From NCBI RefSeq assembly GCF_016807185.1, contig NZ_JAEVYN010000001.1, forward strand, positions 1,156,272 to 1,220,271: 64,000 bases of DNA, given 5' to 3'. The notes under the pieces were generated by a model. The model was not told the DNA's origin, did not search any database, and was given only the letters and a program-made list of their open reading frames with translations. The first letter of the stretch is position 1; every line of letters starts with the position of its first letter. Positions 35,063 through 45,200 of this stretch are shown here, piece after piece. The translations under genes and the position numbers were made by a program. The DNA comes from Leptolyngbya sp. Cla-17 (GTDB lineage Bacteria > Cyanobacteriota > Cyanobacteriia > Leptolyngbyales > Leptolyngbyaceae).

Positions 35063-37783
35063 CTACAGAACTTCAGTCTGCAAAATCAAGCGGATACGAT
35101 GAGTTTTGAATAGCTGTAACTTTTGGTTTGCCACTTGTTCCAGCATACGAAGCAGCGCATCGGGACGTAACAAGGTGCCATCATTACGGCAGCTACCGAT
35201 GTATCTGAGGGAGGGGTGAGAAGGGGGAAAAGCGGAGTAAGCCGAGGGAATCAGTTCTAAGTGAAACAGGCGATCGCGGAGGTTGATGGCACGAGTTTTC
35301 CCAGATTTGGTAGTTTGTTCTACCCAAATTTCTTGGCTATTCAGCACCATTTCAACCCAAGCTTGCCACAGCTGTAAATTGAAAGGGATTCCTTCCTCTT
35401 CATCTACGAGACCCACGGTAATCTCATACTCTGCTTGCTCAAGTAACTGAGTTGCAGCGGGGGCACTCAGGTCAACTTGCTCCACTCGATAAATGGGCAT
35501 GTTTGCCGGAAATTGGGCAGCTAACTTTGTTGTAAAGACTTCAAGATCCATTGATTGAGTTAACTCGAAATCTACGATTTCACCGGAACTTGTCACGCCT
35601 AACGGCAGAGCGCTCGCAGGAATAATACGAGGACCGGGATGAAACCCACCTGTAAAAGTGATGGGCAAAGAGGCTCGTCGGGCTGCCCGATCAAATAGCC
35701 GCATTAAATCTAAATGACTGACTAATGCCATATCGCCTTGCTTACCCAGCCACACTCGCACTCGTTGAACCCGCTGCTGGTTGGGCACAAACTGCCCAAT
35801 AAACTCAGGAATGGCGGGCGGTGACACAACCACATTGTGTCCAAAATCGACACTGCATACACCGCAGTGAGAACAGCCTTCAAATGAGCAGTCGGGCACG
35901 GTTGCCTCTGCTAATGCTCGTTGTAAGTCGTCTTTCAACCACTGCTTATCAATGCCTGTGTCGAGGTGGTCCCACGGTAGAGGAGCGTCGTAGAAGGAAG
36001 GATTCTCTGGGGTATTGGCTTCGGCGTTAGCGCTCAACACGGCTGGGTGATTAGTCTGATTTTCGGGTTGAGCAAAGATGTTCCATTCACCGTTTTCAAC
36101 TTGGCGATATTTCCAAGTTAGTCCTGCTTCAGCGATCGCCTGTGACCAGGCCCCATAGGCGCGCTCCAGGCTTTCCCACCAGGCATCCATGCCAGCGCCC
36201 AGTTGCCATGCCCGATGGATTACAGGGGTTAAACGGCGATCGCCTCTGCCCACAAAATCTTCCATTGCTGAAATGCGAACATCGGTGAAATTGACTTTCA
36301 ATCCACGGATGTGGCGAAATTCTGATTTTAGGAGTGTCTGCTTCCGCTGAAATTCCGCAGCAGAAACTGAGTGCCACTGAAAGGGCGTATGGGGTTTAGG
36401 CGTAAAGTTAGAAATAGTGATGTTGAAATTAAGAGACTTTCTTCCTTGCAATCGGCACTCTTGCTGAAGCCAGCGCACCGTTTCTGCAATTCCTATTACG
36501 TCTACATCCGTTTCGCCGGGTAGCCCAATCATGAAATAAAGTTTGACCCGATCCCATCCCTGCTCGTAAGCCGTTTTAATTCCACGCAGCAATTCTTCGT
36601 TGGTCAACCCTTTATTAACGATGTCTCGCAAGCGTTGAGTCCCTGCTTCTGGGGCAAAGGTGAGTCCTCCTTGGCGAGTGCCACCCAAGATGTTGGCAAT
36701 ATTTTCGTCAAAGCGGTCCACCCGCTGACTAGGCAAAGCAAGGGAAATATTTTCATCTTTAAGTCGATTTTTAATTTCTACACCTACCGCTGGCAGCGCC
36801 AGATAGTCAGAGCAACTGAGAGACAGTAGGGAAAATTCGTTATATCCCGTTGCTCGCATTCCTTGCTCAATCGCTTCAACGACCGCTTCAGGTTCCACAT
36901 CTCGCGCTGGACGGGTGAGCATTCCTGGCTGACAAAAACGACATCCCCGCGTGCAACCCCGCCGAATTTCAATCACGAGGCGATCGTGAACAGTTTCGAC
37001 ATAAGGCACTAGTCCGATGGAATAAGCAGGCATCGGCGTAGCCACTCGCCGTAAAATTCGAGCAGGCACCTCCGCTCGATTTGGCTGCACTGAACCATCT
37101 GCTGTCAAGTCATAAAACTGCGGTACATACACTCCTGGCACTTGGGCAAGATCCAGCAGCAGTGCTTCACGGCTAAGCTTAGCGAGTTTGCCTTCTTCAA
37201 TCACTAAACCAATCTCGGGTAAGAGTTCTTCGCCATCGCCAAGAGCAATAAAATCAAAGAAATCTGCGTAGGGTTCAGGGTTCGATGTAGCGGTCTGCCC
37301 ACCAGCAAAGATGAGCGGATAACTGCCTGTCTCAACATTCCACACACCCGGAGCATTGCGTTCTTGAGCAGTGAGGGGAATGCCAGCTAAATCCAGCATT
37401 TCCAAAATGTTAGTTGCACCTAGTTCATAGCTAAGGCTAAATCCTAAAATATCAAATTGGATTAACGCCTGACGAGATTCAACTGCAAATAATGGAGTGT
37501 TAGTGGTGCGGAGCTTGGTGACGAAATCAGCGGCAGGCAGATAGGCGCGATCGCACAACTGACGAGGCTGAGTATTCAAAATACTGTATAAAATAATGTG
37601 CCCAAGGTTAGAAGCGCCCACCTCATACACTTCTGGATAGGTTAGCGCCCACCGAACAATTGCTTCATTCCACAATTTATGCACCGAACCAAGCTCATTG
37701 CCCAAATAGCGCGCGGGTCGAAGAATATCTGGAGTCAGTAACGTCTCGACAGCGATCGCCACAGGCAACAACCCTTTCGCCAT
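35063..37783 (-). CDS. B12-binding-like radical SAM protein (TIGR03960 type) with C-terminal TIGR03936/DUF2344 domain
   Basis: A 906-residue protein. The N-terminus has a B12-binding-like Rossmann region (TYPEVYEVGASNLGHIILY), then the radical SAM cluster motif RRGCTRGCRFCQPGM with its CxxxCxxC iron-sulfur ligands, and the C-terminal 230 residues match the DUF2344 family (VRVWLGKQGDMALVSHLDLMRLFDRA). Two further Cys-rich stretches (CSFEGCSHCGVC) may hold a second cluster or zinc. The substrate is unknown; gene order next to rne is widely conserved and hints at RNA-linked modification. I chose ATG 37783 because homologues begin near VAVETLLTP; an ATG at 37903 would add 40 residues. Confidence 0.9.
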   Translation of the reverse strand: MAKGLLPVAIAVETLLTPDILRPARYLGNELGSVHKLWNEAIVRWALTYPEVYEVGASNLGHIILYSILNTQPRQLCDRAYLPAADFVTKLRTTNTPLFAVESRQALIQFDILGFSLSYELGATNILEMLDLAGIPLTAQERNAPGVWNVETGSYPLIFAGGQTATSNPEPYADFFDFIALGDGEELLPEIGLVIEEGKLAKLSREALLLDLAQVPGVYVPQFYDLTADGSVQPNRAEVPARILRRVATPMPAYSIGLVPYVETVHDRLVIEIRRGCTRGCRFCQPGMLTRPARDVEPEAVVEAIEQGMRATGYNEFSLLSLSCSDYLALPAVGVEIKNRLKDENISLALPSQRVDRFDENIANILGGTRQGGLTFAPEAGTQRLRDIVNKGLTNEELLRGIKTAYEQGWDRVKLYFMIGLPGETDVDVIGIAETVRWLQQECRLQGRKSLNFNITISNFTPKPHTPFQWHSVSAAEFQRKQTLLKSEFRHIRGLKVNFTDVRISAMEDFVGRGDRRLTPVIHRAWQLGAGMDAWWESLERAYGAWSQAIAEAGLTWKYRQVENGEWNIFAQPENQTNHPAVLSANAEANTPENPSFYDAPLPWDHLDTGIDKQWLKDDLQRALAEATVPDCSFEGCSHCGVCSVDFGHNVVVSPPAIPEFIGQFVPNQQRVQRVRVWLGKQGDMALVSHLDLMRLFDRAARRASLPITFTGGFHPGPRIIPASALPLGVTSSGEIVDFELTQSMDLEVFTTKLAAQFPANMPIYRVEQVDLSAPAATQLLEQAEYEITVGLVDEEEGIPFNLQLWQAWVEMVLNSQEIWVEQTTKSGKTRAINLRDRLFHLELIPSAYSAFPPSHPSLRYIGSCRNDGTLLRPDALLRMLEQVANQKLQLFKTHRIRLILQTEVL

Positions 37784-38025
37784 AAGCTGATAAACAACAA
37801 TAGACTTCAGTATACTGAACGCTTGCCCAGTAGAAGCTTGAAGCCTGGCAATATTCATAACCTCCATCCACGTTAAATGCCCCAAAGCATCACCTTGAGG
37901 CATTTACAAAACAGCTAATTTTCTAGACTAAGGGCATTAACAGTCGCTCTCACTACAGATAGATCTAACTTTGTCTCTCTAATTAGGAACATCACGACCA
38001 GATAGCATCCTACAGGACACCTTAA

Positions 38026-38388
38026 TTAAGCAGCTACTTTAGGAGTTAGGTTGAACGCAGAAAGACTTTCAAAAATTTCGACTACCCTATCAAGCTGAGT
38101 TAATTCAAAAACTATGCAAACCGAGCGAGGGACCGAACATAGGCAAAATCGCTTGTTAGCCCTTCGTGCTAACTTCACCGTATCAATGATCGCCATGAGT
38201 CCTACGCTGTCAATTGAATCAACTTGATTCATGTCAATAATCACACTGGAGTGCTTTTCAGACATCATGGCAGTATTAGCTTGATGGAGAAACCCAACTA
38301 CGCTGTTATCGCTTAACGAGCCTTTTGGTTGCAGAATAGCAGCAGTCTCAACATGAATTTTCTGAGGACGAATCAGTAGCGTCTGCAT
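38026..38388 (-). CDS. STAS-domain protein (anti-sigma factor antagonist family)
   Basis: A 120-residue single STAS domain, as in SpoIIAA/RsbV-type switch proteins. The motif IIDMNQVDSIDSVGLMAIID contains the Ser normally phosphorylated by a partner kinase (in DSVG), and the beta/alpha alternation is complete. It stands alone, so its kinase and phosphatase partners are not neighbours, although a PP2C phosphatase is encoded 1.3 kb away at 39674. The 250 bp before it show nothing I can name. Confidence 0.85.
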   Translation of the reverse strand: MQTLLIRPQKIHVETAAILQPKGSLSDNSVVGFLHQANTAMMSEKHSSVIIDMNQVDSIDSVGLMAIIDTVKLARRANKRFCLCSVPRSVCIVFELTQLDRVVEIFESLSAFNLTPKVAA

Positions 38389-38638
38389 AAGCGAACCTTG
38401 TGCTGAGGAATGAGTGAGCTTTATGCTATAACCCTACCTGCACTAATCAGAATTGCCCATTAAGACGTTAGGTGTTCGTCGAATCTTTACTCAATGTGGG
38501 GCTTTTTAAAGGTCTAATCAGTATTTTCCACAGATGTAGCTTTCGACACTTACGTGTTTCGGTAAAGACATTTATGCTTTATCTTATTTGCACACTGTTT
38601 CATCTTCATCCAAACACTAAAGATGAGACTTCAAGATC

Positions 38639-39292
38639 TTACTGAAGCGTATCATTTAAAGTGTCCTTTAATACAGTACGAGCCGCCAAGTGGTTGCGCG
38701 TAGAGGTTAGGATTTCTACCTCTCGTTCCAGGCGAGCCGCAGTATCCTGAATTTCTAGAAGGGCTTGTTGCTCTTCAGCAACCCCGTACAAGTTACTTGC
38801 AATCCAATAAGACAACTCCAATGGTAGCTGTGGCATGGTATCTGGCAGCTCAATTGGTTCCCCAGTGAGTTTTGCGGATAGTCGGACGACATCTTGTAAA
38901 AGCTGCGAAACGCCCTCTGCCAGAGGTTTTAAGTTTTGTTCCGGGGGGGTATCTTCAATCCATTCGACCAAGCCAACCTTATAAGGCTTTTCCCTGACAT
39001 ACTCTAGGACGCGAAAACGCTGCTGTCCAAGAGTGCGAATTTTCATCCGATCGTCTGGTAGACGCTGGAATTGAATAATTTCAGCGCAGCAGCCAACGGA
39101 AACGGGTTTGCCCTGTACTTGATCCCACATTAATACGCCAAAACGGCGATCGCTTTCCAGGATCGTATTCATCATGATCCGATAGCGAAACTCGAAGACG
39201 TGCAGGGGAAGTGGTCTCCCTGGAAATAACACAACCTCGGGCAATGGGAAAAGGGGCAGTTCTCGAACCGCGATCGAGGAAGAAGATGCCAT
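38639..39292 (-). CDS. LON substrate-binding domain protein
   Basis: A 217-residue protein consisting of the N-terminal domain of Lon protease without the ATPase and protease parts. It opens with RELPLFPLPEVVLFPGRPLPLHVFEFRYR, the hallmark of this group, and ends in a helical region (LLEIQDTAARLEREVEIL). Proteins like this are widespread in bacteria, with no settled role; substrate recognition is assumed from the fold. The gene is monocistronic as far as I can see. Confidence 0.9.
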   Translation of the reverse strand: MASSSSIAVRELPLFPLPEVVLFPGRPLPLHVFEFRYRIMMNTILESDRRFGVLMWDQVQGKPVSVGCCAEIIQFQRLPDDRMKIRTLGQQRFRVLEYVREKPYKVGLVEWIEDTPPEQNLKPLAEGVSQLLQDVVRLSAKLTGEPIELPDTMPQLPLELSYWIASNLYGVAEEQQALLEIQDTAARLEREVEILTSTRNHLAARTVLKDTLNDTLQ

Positions 39293-39673
39293 TATTCTCC
39301 TAATTTTAAAGACGGATGTACACTACTGTAGCCCATCTCGACGAAGGATTGGAAGGAGTATCACGCACCGTTTTGAGAAGGCTCTCCCTTTGTAATCTTA
39401 GGTTGAAGAATTCTATGCCGATTGTCTGAGTGAGGCTAAATAAAGGCTCAAATCACAGTCGGCTTCACAATACATTTCCGTATTCCAGTTTCCCATCCAG
39501 GCATTTGTAGAATGGCTGTTATGATTATTCCACCTTGTAAAGCTAATCCTCATGAGCTACGCAAATGTCTTTACGTGAGCCAAAAGATTAAGCAATAAGC
39601 AAGATAGAAGCAGTATTAAGCCACATTCCTTAGGTCAGTATCTTTCTTTTTAAGCATCTCCTTCAGTTGTGAT
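39293..39673. other. intergenic region before the PP2C gene
   Basis: These 381 bp separate two divergent genes, so both promoters should be here. I cannot pick out convincing boxes. A 28-codon frame at about 39512-39595 has no supporting ribosome site. No repeats or strong hairpins were seen. Confidence 0.3.
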
Positions 39674-41575
39674 ATGAGTTCTTCTAAACCCCAAATCTAC
39701 TGTTCTAATCTGAACTGTGCAGCGCCTCTGAATGATTTTGGCAGTAGCGTTTGTAAAAGCTGTCAAACCCCTTTGATTTATCGCTATCTTTGGGCGGTGG
39801 GAGAAGCCGTGCTACAGATACCTGTTGATAGCCAGGTTGGAGGACGATATGTGGTCAAAGCTCCACAAATCTGGCTAGATACTCAGCCTGGTTTACAGCC
39901 CGATTTTCCAACAGTGGAATTACCAGATGCTTTGCTGCCCTATTTATATCTCTACCCTTATCGGCTGCATATCCCTGAAGTTCATGGTTTGTGTTCTCAT
40001 GTCAGCGATCGCCCAACTGACGAAATTTTCTTGCTGGAGAATGTGCCTTTAGATAAGCAAGGCAATCTATTACCAGCGATCGCTCAAGCTTGGGCACAGG
40101 CAACTGCCGCACGGCAAGTTTATTGGTTATGGCAGTTATTGCAATTGTGGAATCCTCTAGCCGAGCAGGGAGTCAGCGCCAGCTTACTTGCTGCTGATAA
40201 TATTCGGGTAGAAGGATGGCGGGTGCGTCTATGCCAGCTCTTTATTGATGAGGCATTGTTTTTAACAGAGAATGAGGCTTCATCAGAAACCCCAATGTTG
40301 GGCTTGGCAGATCTCGCAAATGTATGGCTAGGGTGGATAGACCAAGCAAAACCAGAGATTGCAGAGCCTCTGCAAAGACTTTGTCAGAAAATGCATGAGA
40401 ATGGTGCCGAGTTGGAGGCGATCGCGGCACAGCTTAACCAATTACTACTTGAACAGACGGCTCAACTACCTTTGCGGTTGCAAATTGCCAGTGCCACCGA
40501 TCCAGGACCGCAACATGATCATAATGAAGATACCTGTTACCCAGACAACACCAAGCCAAATGATGGAATCTTTCCTCGGTTGGTGGCAGTCTGCGATGGC
40601 ATTGGTGGACATGAAGGCGGTGAAGTTGCCAGTCAGCTTGCGGTTCAATCGCTTAAGCTGCAAATTCAGGCTTTATTAGCAGAAGTCGTCACGGCAGACA
40701 TTGTGCCCCCTGAGGTTGTTGCTGAGCAAATTGAAGCCATCACTCGGGTAATGAATGACATGATTGCTGCCCAAAATGATCTGCAGGGGCGAGAGGCAAG
40801 GCGACGCATGGGCACAACTTTGGTCATGGCGCTGCAATTTCCCCAGCAGATCGTACTGTCTACGGGGCAGGTCGCAGAGAATAGCCACGAACTGTACCTT
40901 GTGAATGTGGGAGACAGCCGCGCCTACTGGCTCACTCCACGTTACTGCCATCAGTTGACGGTGGATGATGATGTTGCTGCAAGAGAGGTGCGAATGGGGC
41001 GATCGCTCTATCGAGAAGCGTTAAAGCGCCCTGACTCTGGCTCATTGATTCAAGCCCTTGGCACCCGCGATTCAGAGTTTTTGCGTCCCAGTATTCAACG
41101 CCTTTTGCTAGAGGAAGACGGCATTTTATTGCTTTGTTCGGATGGGCTAAGCGATAACGGCTGGGTGGAGTCTTCCTGGCTAGACATTATGGGCGAGGTT
41201 TTCCGGGGCAAAAAACTTTTGAGTGAAGCGGCACAGGATTGGGTTGATTTAGCAAATCGAAATAATGGGCATGACAATGTATCGGTTGTGTTGTTGGATT
41301 GTCACGTTTCCACGCCTCTGCCAGACGTGTCATTTCCTGACGTTCGCTCCTCATTGAATTCAGACTGGTCAGAATCTTCACGCGGGCTTTTACAAGAGGC
41401 GGACGCGGCTGATGAAACGGCAGGCAGGCAGGCAGGGAAAGGCAAAAAAACAAACAAACTGTTATGGATTGGACTTATCTTGGCAACCTTGTTGATCGGT
41501 AGCGGTCTTGCGATTTGGGCACAGGTGCATTTCGATAGCCAGCCTCGCCGAGAACAGCCAACATCAAAGCCATAA
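39674..41575 (+). CDS. PP2C-type serine/threonine protein phosphatase with zinc ribbon and C-terminal membrane helix
   Basis: A 633-residue protein. Residues 8-36 form a zinc ribbon (CSNLNCAAPL...CKSCQTPL). About 260-560 is a PP2C domain: SATDPGPQHDHNEDT and VAVCDGIGGHEGGEVAS supply the metal-binding Asp residues, followed by LVNVGDSRAYW and LLLCSDGLSDN. A Lys-rich stretch and one helix (LLWIGLILATLLIGSGLAIW) near 605-625 anchor it to a membrane with the enzyme in the cytoplasm. It likely counters a Ser/Thr kinase or a switch kinase; no kinase is adjacent. Confidence 0.92.
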   Translation: MSSSKPQIYCSNLNCAAPLNDFGSSVCKSCQTPLIYRYLWAVGEAVLQIPVDSQVGGRYVVKAPQIWLDTQPGLQPDFPTVELPDALLPYLYLYPYRLHIPEVHGLCSHVSDRPTDEIFLLENVPLDKQGNLLPAIAQAWAQATAARQVYWLWQLLQLWNPLAEQGVSASLLAADNIRVEGWRVRLCQLFIDEALFLTENEASSETPMLGLADLANVWLGWIDQAKPEIAEPLQRLCQKMHENGAELEAIAAQLNQLLLEQTAQLPLRLQIASATDPGPQHDHNEDTCYPDNTKPNDGIFPRLVAVCDGIGGHEGGEVASQLAVQSLKLQIQALLAEVVTADIVPPEVVAEQIEAITRVMNDMIAAQNDLQGREARRRMGTTLVMALQFPQQIVLSTGQVAENSHELYLVNVGDSRAYWLTPRYCHQLTVDDDVAAREVRMGRSLYREALKRPDSGSLIQALGTRDSEFLRPSIQRLLLEEDGILLLCSDGLSDNGWVESSWLDIMGEVFRGKKLLSEAAQDWVDLANRNNGHDNVSVVLLDCHVSTPLPDVSFPDVRSSLNSDWSESSRGLLQEADAADETAGRQAGKGKKTNKLLWIGLILATLLIGSGLAIWAQVHFDSQPRREQPTSKP

Positions 41576-41685
41576 TGACCTTTCTGGTGGTGCATTCTTA
41601 TGCAAAGATAAAAAAGCTGTCGTTTATCGGCAGTGAAGGCCGCCATGAGCAGCGGCGATCGCTGTTGTGCAGGAATTGTTGAATT

Positions 41686-41928
41686 ATGCAAATTGATACG
41701 GAATCTTTTTCAGTGGGCGATCGCGTTCGAGTCGCTCAGCCCATCATTGTCTATCATCATCCAGACCATCGCAATCAAGAGTTTAATCTACAAGGGCAAG
41801 AAGGCGAGGTTGTTCAAATCGTCAAAGAATATAAAGGGCGACCTGTCAGCGCAAATTTCCCTTATTTAGTCAAGCTCGGAGCCAAATTTAAAGTTCATCT
41901 GCAAGCGTTTGAGTTAGAAAAAGCATAA
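41686..41928 (+). CDS. ftrV: ferredoxin-thioredoxin reductase variable chain
   Basis: The variable subunit of FTR, which carries electrons from ferredoxin to thioredoxin so that light controls enzyme activity. The 80-residue, SH3-like beta-barrel sequence (FSVGDRVRVAQPIIVYHHP ... GQEGEVVQI ... PYLVKLGAKFKVHLQAFEL) is characteristic. The catalytic chain ftrC is not in the window. Its last 15 bases overlap the end of the convergent gene at 41914-42183. Confidence 0.93.
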   Translation: MQIDTESFSVGDRVRVAQPIIVYHHPDHRNQEFNLQGQEGEVVQIVKEYKGRPVSANFPYLVKLGAKFKVHLQAFELEKA

Positions 41929-42183
41929 GGGTCTAGCGGTGATAGTCGTTATCGCCGCAGTCCCCGACAAAACCAACCGAATAGATTTAGATAGATCTTT
42001 CTGCATTTTTTGTACCTCGCGGCGATGTCTGTGTGCAGTCGCGTGGTACCACTGGCAATAGCGCTCGAATTCATGACGACGCTGAATTTCTTCATGAAAC
42101 TCCCGGGTGAGTTGATTCCCTGCCAACACTGCAAAATCTGGTTCTGGCGGAGTTGGAGCAATCCAGCGTAAATCGTGCGACAT
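41914..42183 (-). CDS. small charged protein after cheA, 89 aa
   Basis: Unrecognised. The first 70 residues look protein-like and helical (TREFHEEIQRRHEFERYCQW, then YHATAHRHRREVQKMQKDL), rich in His, Arg and Glu. The last 20 (TAAITTITARPLCFF) are less convincing and run into the overlap with ftrV. The ATG lies 22 bp after the cheA stop on the same strand, so it is probably the last gene of the chemotaxis operon. No domain or metal site can be claimed, despite the His content. Confidence 0.6.
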   Translation of the reverse strand: MSHDLRWIAPTPPEPDFAVLAGNQLTREFHEEIQRRHEFERYCQWYHATAHRHRREVQKMQKDLSKSIRLVLSGTAAITTITARPLCFF

Positions 42184-42205
42184 AGTGACTGAAGATGTAG
42201 AGAAC

Positions 42206-45200
42206 TTAGCCGTTGTTAAGCAGCCGTTCGCCCTTTAGCATACGCTGCGCTGCATCCAGCAGGGCTTCTTCTAAGTATGGCTTGGTAAAATAGCCACTAG
42301 CTCCTAAAGTAGATGCCATTTGACGGTGGCGATCAGCACCTCGCGAGGTTAACATCGCGATCGGCAACTGCTTCAAATTGGGATCTTTTTGAATTCGAGA
42401 CAGCAATTCCAATCCATCCATACGAGGCATTTCAATATCGCAGAAGACAATATCACAGGGCAGACCTGAACGGAGCTTTTCCCAAGCTTCTTGACCGTCC
42501 CGCGCTTGCTCAACCCGATAGCCAACTTTATTAAATGTCATGGAGAGCAGTTCACGGACAGTAATTGAGTCATCCACAATCAGCACCATTGGTTCAGTCT
42601 TAGCAATAGGCGCTTCTGGAACTATTCCATCGTTGCTTTGCTCCCACAGCGAACCGCCTGCATCGCGACGAATCCTGCCCATGGAGAGATCAATGAGTTC
42701 CAATACATCGGCGATCGGCATAATGCGCCCATCTCCTAAAACAGTGGCACCTGCGACACCAATAGGTTTAGGAACTGGACCTTCAAGCTGTTTAATTACA
42801 ATTTCTTGTTCACCTAAAACTTGATCAACTTGTAGCGCCAAAAAGTTGCCAGCGCTTCGCAGCACTACAACGGAAACGATGTCATCTTCTTGGTTTCCTC
42901 CGTAAACGTTGCCGCGTCCGAGATGACGATTGTAGCCCAGCAGTTCGGCAAGGGGGCGCACTGGCAAAACGGTATCTCGCCAAATAATGGAGGACTGCCC
43001 CTCTGCATCGATTTGAAGGCGCTCCTTCGGCATATCAAGCATGTCCTCGACCCCATCCATTGGGAAGGCGATCCGAGCGCGATCACTAATGCAACAAAGC
43101 GCTTTAGAAATACTCAACGTCAGTGGCAGCCGAATCGTAAAAGTGGTGCCTTTTCCAGGGGTAGAATCAGTATTAATCGCCCCTCGAATCTCACTTAAGC
43201 TAGTCCGCACCACATCCATGCCCACGCCCCGTCCAGAATAATCGTCTGCCTGATCCTTGGTGCTAAATCCAGGATGGAAGAGAATATCGTAAACGTCCAA
43301 TCGAGAAATGCTTCTAGCTTCGGTTTGGCTGATCAGTCGTTTTTCAATCGCCTTGGCTTTCACCCGTTCTACGTCAATCCCAGCACCATCATCCGAAACA
43401 GAAAGAATAGTCTGGTTTCCTTGGTGAAATGCTCGGATAACAATCCGACCAGAAGCAGGTTTTCCAGCGGCTTTACGAACCTCTGGCGACTCAATGCCAT
43501 GGGTGATTGCATTGTTAACTAGGTGAGTCATTGGATCGTAGAGCTGCTCCAAGATCATCTTGTCGATCAAGGTTTCTCGACCTTCGATGACTAACTCGGC
43601 TTGTTTGCCGACCTTCATCGAGATATCGCGAACCGCACGGGGTAGGCGATCGGCTGTTTGAGCGAAAGGAACCATGCGAGAACGTGTGAGTCCTTCCTGA
43701 AGCTGTGTCGTTACCTGACGGAACATGCGCGTTACTTGCTCCGTTTCGTCAACGATAAATTCAATATCAGAAGAGGATTCTCGGACTCGCACAATTAACT
43801 CAATCATCTCCTGCGAGAGAGAGTGAAAGCCTGTGAATCGATCCATTTCAAGAGGGTCATATTCCACGTCGTTGGAACGAGTAGAAGCATTTTCAACCAT
43901 TTCTACTCGCCGCAAGCTGGATTGAAACGACTCAGCCCGGTAACCTTGGCGACTAGCCAGCAAAGAACTTTCGAGCAGCGATCGCTCATATAAATCCTGC
44001 ATCCGCTGCCCAACATCGCTTAATTGCTGCACCTGATACAACAAATTATCCAAAGATTGACGTAAGCGCTCTTGATCCTGCTCCAAGCTATTTCGGTTGA
44101 CTACCAGTTCCCCAACGAGGTTGCTGAGGTTATCCAAATGCTTTACCGGTACCCGCATTGTTTGCTCGCTAAACCCGCGAGTGGGTCGGCTTGTACGGCG
44201 AGATTGAGGGACACCACCCCGAGCAACTTTGACAGACGGAACCCCGCCCAACTTTTCCTCAGTGTCCTTCAGTAAATCATCAAGATCATCAAACTCAGAA
44301 CTGCTTCCCACCACGTCACTGATGACTGACCCTGCATCAGGATTCAGTTCAAGCTCGTCATCTAACAACGACTCTAAATCAGAAAATTCATCAAATGTTG
44401 GCAGGCGATCGTTATTAGCGGCGAGTCCTCCATTGACAGACATTGTGCTGCCAGCACCAAGAACATCACCCTCATCCAACAAAGCTTCTAACCCATCAAA
44501 TTCGCCATTCTCAGAAGTAAATGCTTCATCATCAAGTAGACTGTCCAGATCAGCAAAGTCATCCGATATGGTAGAAGCAATCTCGTCGTTTGAAGAAGCA
44601 TTATTCAGAAACTCATCGTCCAATAGTCCGTCACTATTTAGAAGGTTGTCTAAATCCGAAAAGGCATCAGCATCTTTAAAATCATTCAATGCTACGGAAG
44701 GGACTTCGTCATTTGGAAGATCAGCTTCCAAATGATCATCACCATCTAAAAGATCATCTAAATCGAAGGTGTCGGTTGCAGAACCAGAATTTTCTTGAAG
44801 TAGTTCATCTGTTGTCAGACTTGCCAGATCTAAAAATTGGTTTGAAGAAGAGTTTAAATCATCCAAACTCAAATCTCCCAGACCTTGCTCAGTTCCTAAA
44901 AGATCAGCGAGGTCGCCTTCGTCTTGGATGTCCTCAAACAAAAGCTCATCTTCTAGCAAATTGTTCAATTCACTATCAGAATTTTGCTCCGCCGAAGAAA
45001 CATTTTCATCAAATAGGTCGTCTAATTCAGCTGATTCTCTAGTGAAAGGGTTTATGCCTCCTAGCAGGTCATCCAAGCTTGAACTATCTTCAATGTCTGG
45101 AGAAACTTCGTTCGTGAAAGATAGTTCTTCAAAGGCTAGAAGAGTCCCAGTTGTAAAGTTATCCTCTACTTCAGGATCTGTAGTAATAAACTCATTCTCA